This document shows, piece by piece, positions 56,642 through 64,000 of a stretch of 64,000 bases of DNA. This stretch comes from Malus domestica (taxonomy: Eukaryota; Streptophyta; Magnoliopsida; Rosales; Rosaceae): positions 3,472,001-3,536,000 of the forward strand of contig NC_091670.1 of the NCBI RefSeq assembly GCF_042453785.1. The letters run 5' to 3'. Below the pieces are notes generated by a model. The model ran no database searches. It saw only the letters and a list, made by a program, of their open reading frames with translations, and was not told the DNA's origin. Every line of letters begins with the position of its first letter. Position 1 is the first letter of the stretch. The position numbers were made by a program, and so were the translations under genes.

Positions 56642-57016
56642 TGTTTGTACCATACTTAGGGCTTCCGTATTTAGATCTCGTATAAATACTCGGGGGACTC
56701 AAATGTAATTATGTAATAAATGAATGAGCAAATATGTAATAAGTGAAGAGCCCTTATTCTATAAAAGGACTTCTCACTTTCCTCATTAAGGGGGCTAAGT
56801 TTTAGGCCATGGGAAGAGAGCACACAGAAAATAGGCTAGAGAGCACACTGCCTCTAGCCTTCTTGTATATTCACCATTCAGAGTGAAACAATATCAACAT
56901 CAGTGTGGACGTAGCCTAAACATTGGGGTGAACCACGATACATCTTGTGTTCTTTACTTTCTTGCAGATTCACGGTCGGATTTATGTTGCTCCAAGACCC
57001 CTCCGGTTTTGTGCAT

Positions 57017-57021
<5 letters not shown>
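56642..57021 (+). repeat. 3' LTR of the gene-capturing element
   Basis: 380 bp, TGTTTGTACCATAC...GTGCATCAACA, similar to the 5' LTR apart from the 37-bp difference and scattered substitutions. Confidence 0.9.
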
Positions 57022-57057
<36 letters not shown>

Positions 57058-57144
57058 AAACAGTTATCAACATACTAACCCCGAGGTGTATATAAAGAAC
57101 ACTACTAGCATAATAAGTGATAAGTTTACTGAAAACCCTAGCAT

Positions 57145-58672
57145 TAGACCTGCCATTCGTGTCGTGTTTTCCGTGTTCGTGTCTTTTTCGTGTCATACCT
57201 GATATCTTAACGGGTCGTGTCATGTAACACCCATTAAAATAAACGTGTAAAATGACCCGACCCGAAATCAACCCGATAATATTAACATGTAATATGACCC
57301 GACCCGTTACCCGTTAAAGAAAATATAATTTAAACCAATAAATAATCAAATGAAAAACATAATACTAAATAAGTATATACATACCATATTGTTGCATCCA
57401 AAACATAAAAACACAATTTTCTTTTAAGTATATTTTCACTTACCTAAAGTCTTTAATAGTTTTTTAATTAATGTAGAAATGTAAAAAATATAGAAAAAAT
57501 ATATAAACACTCGTAATGACAAGTTTTACAACTTTTATGAAGAGCTTAACTTCGAAATTCGCTACTATAATAATATAAATCATATATCAAAATTTAAGCG
57601 TTGATTGTTGTTTACATTTATGCTTCATTGTTCTCATCAAATTTTGTTTTTTTTCAGATTTTGTTTTTTGAAAACTTGATCTATTAGAGGATGCAGGAAG
57701 ATGAACGGTTTGGATCGTTGATATTATATTCAGAGCTTTACAGTTAGTGAAAATATTGCTTGATGTTTTTAAAGTTTCTACAAACTATATGATATCGACT
57801 CATATTTTAGTTAATCGTAAATATCGAAACGTGATATCAAAGATCTGAACGTTCATCTTCTTACATCCACCAGATGATCATGTTTTCAAGAAAGAAAATT
57901 TTAAAAATGAAATTCAGTAAGAAGAATAAAGCATAAATGGCAATCGACGGTTAAATATAAATTTAAGGTTTATGTATTATAGTGTTGGATTTCGAAGCTG
58001 ACCCCTTCATGAAAATTGTAAAGTTTGTCACTATGAGTCATTGTATATTTTTTTTTTTTTACATTTTTTACACTTCTACAATAATTATTATTAATTTTGC
58101 CCTCAAATAAAAAACATTATTCATGAAGGTTTGGAGGATTTTAAAATCTAAACTATAATGTAAATGTAACCATTATCTATTCGTGGAGGAATAATGATGA
58201 ATCACAAGTGTTTATATATTCTTTCACATTTTTCTTACTTGCCTATACAAATACTATATTAGTTTATTTTAATTTTGAACAACAACATGTTAAGTAAAAT
58301 TTATCCTAGCAATGATAATAAGGAACTCTCATAATAAAAATAAATAATGACTAAAACTTTTTTTTTTAAACTTATATAGAATAATAATACAAAACTATAT
58401 ATTTAATATAGAATATATTGTATATATTAATATGGCTACTGTATTTTATAATAAATTTTTTAGTAATTAAACTTTAAAATTATCAAAATAAATTTTTTCT
58501 TAACGGGTCGAAACGGGTTACTCACGTGTTACCCACGTGTATACCCGTTAAGAACCCGTTAGTAACGGGTTCTTAACGAGTCACCCGATAATGACCCGAT
58601 AAGTTATTGTGTTAACCCGAAACTTGTTATTTTTGTATCGTTTTCGTGTCGTGTCAGAAATTGCCGGGTCTA
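57145..58672. mobile_element. non-autonomous hAT-like transposon, 1,528 bp
   Basis: Flanked by CCTAGCAT (57137-57144 and 58673-58680), the 8-bp duplication typical of hAT. The D1 and D2 sequences show the undisturbed site. Inverted ends are TAGACCTGCCATT and, inward from the right, TAGACCCGGCAATT. Subterminal regions have many GACCCGACCCGTTA-type motifs in both orientations. The centre is very AT-rich and has no transposase. Confidence 0.88.
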
Positions 58673-60395
58673 CCTAGCATGCCAAAAAAATCTCAAAAGA
58701 CATATCGCGGCAAAACATCACGGAAAACAAAATATCAATCGTCTCACAGATCGTCTTGTAAGCGCGATGTGCTGCCAGTAAGATCACTGAATAAATATAA
58801 CTCCCAGCCCTATGCCAGCACCGTGGTCTCTCCGCCCGTAGCCAGAGATTTCCAACTCCCAGCCCAATGCCTGCTCTGTGTCCTTTAGCCCGTAGCTAGG
58901 GATTATTTCTCCCAGCCTAACTGCCAACACCAGATCCTCGCCCCAGGCGGCATAGTGTCCACTAGGTACGCACAAATAGTTACACCTCTCAAATATAACC
59001 ACTTCATAGTATAAAGTCATCCATCGTCTATACTATAAAGAGGGGTTTTGAAAACATGTTCTAGCATCCTATCGTCGTCCATCAGATAGTCTACCAGTAC
59101 ATGGTTTTTATAGAAAATACGATATATTAAAATATAGCTCAATATAGGCCAATAATTAATTCCTTACAAAATAACAAGACGTTAATCAATATTTCAATAA
59201 ACATGCTTAACATAAAATCAGTTCATAAACTTGTAAGGCATGCATTTCATTTATGCAAATAAACTATAAAATTATGCAAATTTTAGAAGGGGTCCGCTCA
59301 CAGTACTTAGCCGCCGAAAAGTCACGCAGCTAGCAAAGATAGAAACGCCACTATAATTGCCCCTAAGCATATTGCCCATAAGCATATAAAGAGTCCAATT
59401 AATAAAACTATATAATAGCAATTGAATTTGTGAAAACAAACGTTGGAAACAGATTTAGAACGTCGAATTATCCTAAGAAGGGTCCTGGATAAATTTCGTA
59501 AAAAGTCAACAGAATATCCCTAGAATATTCCAAAGAATATTTCCTGACGAAATATTCTTTAATGGAATATTCCCTGACGGAATATTTCCCATAAAAAGTT
59601 ATGGGCCGGTTAGGGTTTAGGGTTTAGCTAATTAGGTGGGCTAGGTTTAGAGGAGAGGGCTTAGGGCCCCGGTTCAAAAGGCCCGAAGGCCTTAAGCCTA
59701 AGGGTTTTGGGTTTTTAGATAAAAAGGTTTAGGGCCTTAGCTAATTTGGCCCAAAGGCCTTCAACTTAAAACAATTAATAATTAAAACAAAACAATTATA
59801 TATATAAAAATAAAAAAAGGTTTTGGGTATTGAAACGAGCCTAAAACCCGATAGTTTTCCAAATGGCCTGAAAGGCCTATCCTGTCGGAGGTGCACGCGG
59901 GAGCTATCCCAACTCCAGCCGACTGCAAACATGGACCTTAGGGTCCGATCTAGGTATAAAACATAGAGGGAGAAGAGGGGAGTGAAGTTATACCTTTTGT
60001 TCGCCTTGGAATGGCCGATGATGTTCGAAAATCAGGTTTGGGTGCCCTCGGTTTGCTTAGGCTTCCCTGGGCTCCGTCGAGCCTCACAGGCCGAGAGAGA
60101 GGGAGAGATAGACAACGAGATAATGATGATGATGTCGAGGAGTGAGTGAGTAAGGGAGTGTGTGTGTGTGTGGATCTGAGAGCGAGAGAGATACGGGAAA
60201 AAGAGTTTGAAAGGGAAGAGCTGGAAGAGAGAATAGAGGGGGTCACGGGGTGGGGGAAAAGGGAAGAAAATAATGGGGAGTTATGGTGCTGCCAAGTGGT
60301 AGCTAGGGAGTGGAGGAGAAAATAAAAATATTTAATTTGAATAAAACTTTGGGAATTTATAAAATTACATATAAATTTGGGGGTGGGGTTTAACA

Positions 60396-63300
60396 GTTTG
60401 GACATTGGGCTAGGGAATGTCCTGCTGGAAAACCAGTGCAAAAGGCAAATAATGCAAATCTGGTGAAGATGACAGGAAACCTATTTTATGCAAATAGCAC
60501 AATCACAAAACCAAAGATGAATGGAAAGTGGTACATTGACAGTGGTTGTAGCAACCACATGACAGGAAATGTGAAATTGCTTATTGATATGAGAACCCAC
60601 ATAGTTGGCAAAGTTCAAATGCCAATTGGAGACCTCGTAAATGTTGCAGGAATGGGTTCATTGGTGATTGATACAAACAAGGGCAGGAAGTATGTTAGAG
60701 AAGTAATGTACCTACCTGGTCTAAAAAATAATTTGCTAAGTGTTGGTCAAATGGATGAGCATGGATATTTCTTGGTGTTTGGTGGTGGAATGTGCAGTGT
60801 GTTTGATGGTCCATCACTGGAATGCTTAGTTTGAAAGTAAAGAAGAAAGTGAATAGGTGTTATCTGTTGTCTATTTTATCTGAAAATCAGGTTGTTTTGA
60901 AAGCTAGTGTCACTCATTCTACTGAGACTTGCACTTACACTTTGGTGGTCTCAAACAATTAAGAGAAAAGGAAATGGTACATGGTTTGCCTCAGCTTGAA
61001 GACTATAATGAAGTCTGTGAAAGTTGCCAATATGGAAAGAGCAAGTGCTCCACTTGAACTTATTCATGTTGAACCCATGAGGCATGACTCAATTGCTGGA
61101 AACAAGTATTTTATGCTCTTGATAGACGATCTCACCAAAATGACTTGGGTTTATTTCCTAAGATACAAGTCTAAAGCATTCAGTTGTTTTAGAAAATTCA
61201 AAGTTATGGCAGAACTGTAAAGTGGACTCAAGGTTAAATGTTTGAAAAATGATAGAGGAGGGGAGTTCAAATCATCGGAATTCGATCTATTCTATGAAAA
61301 AGAAGGAATACAAAGACAGTTCACTCTTGCATATACTCTATAGCAAAATGGAGTAGTGGAGAGAAAGAACATAAAGTGATTGAGATGGCAGAATCAATGT
61401 TGCATAAAAAGAGAATGCCATATCATTTCTGGGTAGAAGCAGTTCATACATCAGTGTACATTCTAAACAGATGCCCTACAAGAGCTTTGAACAATATCAC
61501 ACCTTTTGAAGCTTACTCTGGAAGGAAACCTGGAATTGCACACCTAAGAGTATTTGGTGCAATGTGTTATGTACATGTTCCAAGTGAACACAAACATAAA
61601 CTTGAGCCTAAACATCAAGGGAGTGTTTGTGGGATATGCAACTTGTGAAAAAAAGGATATAGGGTGTTTGATCCAATATCTAAGAAGCTTGTCTTGTCAA
61701 GAGACATAGTTTTTATGAAGAGGCTGCCTGGAATTAGGAAAAGAACTCAAATCATTCTACCCTTACTACTGTAATCTTTGTTTATGGGGACATAAGCACA
61801 TAAATGAATGAAAGGAAGGTGCAGACCCCTGCATCATCAACATCACATTCACCTAGAAGAGTTCTTAGTATTGGAGACTCTACTCAATCTAAGACATTTA
61901 CCTCAGGTGAATCTATGAACATCTTAAGCTTAAATGAGAGGCACACCCAAGCATTTGATCATACACCTCTGAAATAGAGGAATCTGAATGAAGTGTTGGC
62001 TAAATGTAATATATGCATCATGGATCCATAGAAGTATGAGGATGCTAAACAAGATGAGTCTTGGTTAAAGGCAATGAAGGATGAGCTGTTTATAATTGAA
62101 AAGAATGATACCTGGAAGCTTGTTGACAAACCAACTGAGAAACCTATTATAGGGGTTAAATGGGTCTACAAAACCAAGTTAAATCTTGATGGGTCAGTGT
62201 TAAAGAACAAAGCAAGGTTGGTTGCAAAGGGCTATGCACAAAAGCCTGGTTTGGACTACAATGAAACCTACGCACCAATTGCTAGACTGGATACCATTAG
62301 AACTTTAATAGCTTTAGCTGCACAAAAGAGCTGGAAAGTGTATTAGTTGGATGTGAACTTGGGTTTCTTGAATGGAATATTACAAAAAGAGGTCTATGTT
62401 GAACAGCTTGAAGGTTTTGAAGTCAAAATCAAGGAAGAAAAGGTGTACAAGTTTCACAAGGCTCTCTATGGTCTGAAATAGGCACCAAGAGCCTGGTATG
62501 GTGAAATTGACAACTATTTCTCACAGTGTGGTTTTGAGAAGAGCTTAAGTGAAACAACTCTGTACATAAAGGCAAGGGGAGAAGATATTTTGATTGTTTC
62601 CATCTATGTGGATGATATAGTTTACATTGGTAGTTGCAAATCAATGATAAAAGATTTCAAGGAGGACTTGAAAATGAAGTATGAGATGACATACTTGTGC
62701 CTTCTTCATCACTTTCTTGGAATGGGAGTAATTCAAACTAACTCAAGCATTTTCATTCACAAAGAAGTATGCAAGTTCATTGTTGAGTAAGTTTGGCTTA
62801 AATGAAGCAAAGATTGTGACAACTCCTCTTGGAACTACTGAGAAGCTGTCTAAAGATGATGAAAGTGGATATGCAAGTGAGGAAATGTATAAGAGTATTG
62901 TCGGAAGCCTTCTATATCTCACTGCTACAGGGTCGGACATAATGTGTGCAACAAGTTTATTGGCTAGGTTCATGCACTGCCCTACAAATAGACACTATGG
63001 AACTGCAAAGAGGGTACTCAGGTATATCAAGGGAACCTTGGATTATGGTCTGGAGTATGTGAAGAGAAGAACAACTTGCTTAATTGGCTACTGTGATAAT
63101 GATTGAGGTGGTTCATTGGAGGACAGCAAGAGCACATCAGGATATGCATTCTCATTTGGCAGTGGAGTGTTCTATTGGGCTTCAGTCAAGCAAAACTGTG
63201 TTGCACTCCCAATTGCAGAGGCAGAATACATAAGTGCATCAGAAGCAACAACTCAAGCAATATGGCTGAGGTTTGTATTTGAGATTTTGGAGAATTGCAA

Positions 63301-63528
63301 ACTGAAGCAACCCCACTTCACTGTGATAACACTTCTGCCATTGCTATATCAAAGAATTATGTATTTCATCAAAAGACCAAGCACATTGATAGGAGGTACC
63401 ATTTTATCAAGGATGCACTGCAGGAAAGCATCATTGATCTGGTCTATTGTCACACAGAAAAGCAATTGGCAGATATCTTCACAAAGGCTCTTGCAAATGA
63501 TTGGTTTAGACTTAAAGGGGAGTGTTGA
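60396..63528 (+). pseudogene. copia zinc knuckle to RNase H, degenerate
   Basis: Continues from 52361. In order: GHWARECP completing the knuckle; WYIDSGCSNHMTG, the protease active site; integrase pieces (ELIHVEPMRHDS, FMLLIDDLTKM, KNDRGGEF, QNGVVERKN); reverse transcriptase (WVYKTKLNLDGSV, KARLVAKGYAQK, SLYGLK then a stop before APRAW, IYVDDIVYIG); RNase H (AEAEYISASEAT, HCDNTSAIAISKN, HQKTKHIDRRYHF, LADIFTKALAN). Many stops and frameshifts are present. Several stops replace Gln (before QNGVV, APRAW and LDVNLGF) or Trp (DND*GGS). Active-site residues in the reverse transcriptase are kept. Confidence 0.9.
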
Positions 63529-63913
63529 ATTATTAAGTCTATAGCTGATTAGGAATAAATCTTAGTATTAATATGTGTATGCACTTGAGTTAAAATACTA
63601 AGTGATAAGTTGTATGGTTGTAAGGCAAGAATTACCATGTGTTGTAATCCTAGCAACTAGCTAGATGAAGGGTCAAGATTGGTTTGTAATCAGAAAAGCA
63701 TCCAGTGTGGTCCTAACGGTTATATTCCTCCTGCATGTTTTGTGTGCGGTGTGAGAGATTGAAAACCTTAATGAAAAATATGATTGCTCCTCTGTGACTT
63801 GCAGAGAGCAGTAACATTCCTTTTGTGAGCTCTCCATTTTCTAATGTTCTTTTCTTCCTTATCTCATCTTCCATTCTTCCTCAATATACTAGAAGAATCT
63901 CATAATCACAACA
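63523..63913 (+). repeat. 3' LTR of the nested-host copia
   Basis: 391 bp, TGTTGAATTATTAAGTC...AATCACAACA, close to the 5' LTR with scattered substitutions. Followed by AGAAT. Confidence 0.92.
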
Positions 63914-64000
63914 AGAATACCGTTCCAAGTACAAGAAGAGAGTAAAGCAGTTTTTTATTGAGTAACTCACCCATATCACCTTTAATATATTCTGCTGAAA

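Larger units (their letters stand above)
52742..57021 (+). mobile_element. non-autonomous LTR retrotransposon carrying two captured host gene fragments
   Basis: LTRs at 52742-53158 and 56642-57021, target-site duplication ATATA within the AT array, a primer-binding-like TTTGGTGCCGTCTGTGGG immediately after the 5' LTR and the purine-rich CTTGGGGGACTAC immediately before the 3' LTR. There is no recognisable gag, protease, integrase or reverse transcriptase. The interior holds a RAD52-like/DUF569 fusion (53551-54502) and several tandem-repeat arrays. It must rely on another gypsy-type element for mobility. Confidence 0.9.
52362..60395. mobile_element. D-family solo LTR, copy 3, with two nested transposons
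   Basis: Starts TGACACGCCCTGATCCC and ends GGGGTTTAACA with target-site duplication GTTTG (52357-52361, 60396-60400). Subtracting the nested elements at 52742-57021 and 57145-58672 with their duplications leaves about 2.2 kb, matching the other D copies. The LTR pieces are 52362-52741, 57022-57144 and 58673-60395. Confidence 0.88.
50748..63913 (+). mobile_element. Ty1/copia retrotransposon with nested elements
   Basis: LTRs at 50748-51137 and 63523-63913, target-site duplication AGAAT (50743-50747, 63914-63918), purine tract CTTAAAGGGGAG before the 3' LTR. Removing the nested MITE and D LTR with their duplications leaves about 4.95 kb, normal for copia. It interrupts exon 1 of the citrate-binding-like gene. 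Confidence 0.93.
48827..63974 (-). pseudogene. citrate-binding / alginate-lyase-2-like protein gene, shattered by insertions
   Basis: Minus-strand host gene. Exon 1 starts at 63974 with MGELLNKKLLYSLLVLGTVF, a good signal peptide. It is interrupted at the AGAAT target site by the copia nest (50748-63913), resumes at 50747, is interrupted again by a MITE (49860-50622), and ends at 49791 before a GT donor. It includes NGVRRMWVYADDEPHDP and RTEVRIR. An intron of about 575 bp holds an AT microsatellite. Exon 2 (49215 down) reads LDYSSGIWQFEGYGFVPN and LNIIHDVDGGSVIVFIDG, then a small frameshift near 48927, after which YYMESRWKDVKIY is in another frame up to the stop at 48827. Plant citrate-binding proteins are secreted or vacuolar proteins of this fold. 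Weak frame agreement upstream of NGVRR suggests decay there as well. Confidence 0.78.

Overview
This window looks like plant nuclear DNA from an AT-rich euchromatic or pericentromeric region packed with transposable elements. Plant-only families are present: Ty1/copia and Athila-type Ty3/gypsy elements, a Cassandra LTR carrying a 5S rRNA-like promoter, MULE and hAT elements, a tRNA-derived SINE and amaranthin-type lectins. The lectin and repeat repertoire suggests a Rosaceae genome of the apple/pear type, but that is inference. Nothing bacterial or organellar was seen. The only intact host coding sequences are two near-identical lectin ORFs. Other host genes are fragments or wrecks.

Layout. 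1-1204: 3' end of a copia element with its 3' LTR, inserted just downstream of lectin gene copy 1 (1424-1921, minus). 1922-30330: a serially duplicated zone built from the lectin 5' end and promoter, a ~300-330 bp non-coding repeat (called F here) and pieces of gypsy LTRs. It holds lectin copy 2 (17607-18104), several truncated start-codon-plus-promoter copies, a complete but dead copia element (3114-8881), a broken MULE/FAR1-type transposase with a 229-bp internal duplication (13605-15720), a solo gypsy LTR (20033-21489) and a pol-less Athila-like gypsy element (23188-29437) whose 3' LTR is cut and fused to a lectin start codon.

30331-42531: decayed F repeats interrupted by a Cassandra solo LTR, a 739-bp TIR element and a SINE; three ~2.2-kb-class LTR copies in all belong to one family (called D here), two of them in this stretch; a LINE relic; and a 457-bp-arm inverted duplication of an unidentified gene fragment (37464-38491) with a TATA box next to it. 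42663-48142: a degenerate hAT element with BED finger, DUF659-like and dimerisation regions.

48827-63974: a citrate-binding/alginate-lyase-2-like pseudogene (minus strand). Its first exon is split by a hAT-type MITE and by a 13.2-kb nest: copia (50748-63913) contains a MITE and a D-family solo LTR (52362-60395), which in turn contains a 4.28-kb LTR retrotransposon (52742-57021) and a 1.5-kb hAT-like element (57145-58672). Each step is marked by a target-site duplication readable in the sequence.

The most unusual object is the 4.28-kb retrotransposon. Between its LTRs it carries no recognisable gag or pol. Instead it carries a fusion of two host-derived fragments, a RAD52-like (ODB family) coding region joined in frame to a DUF569 gene, followed by several tandem-repeat arrays.
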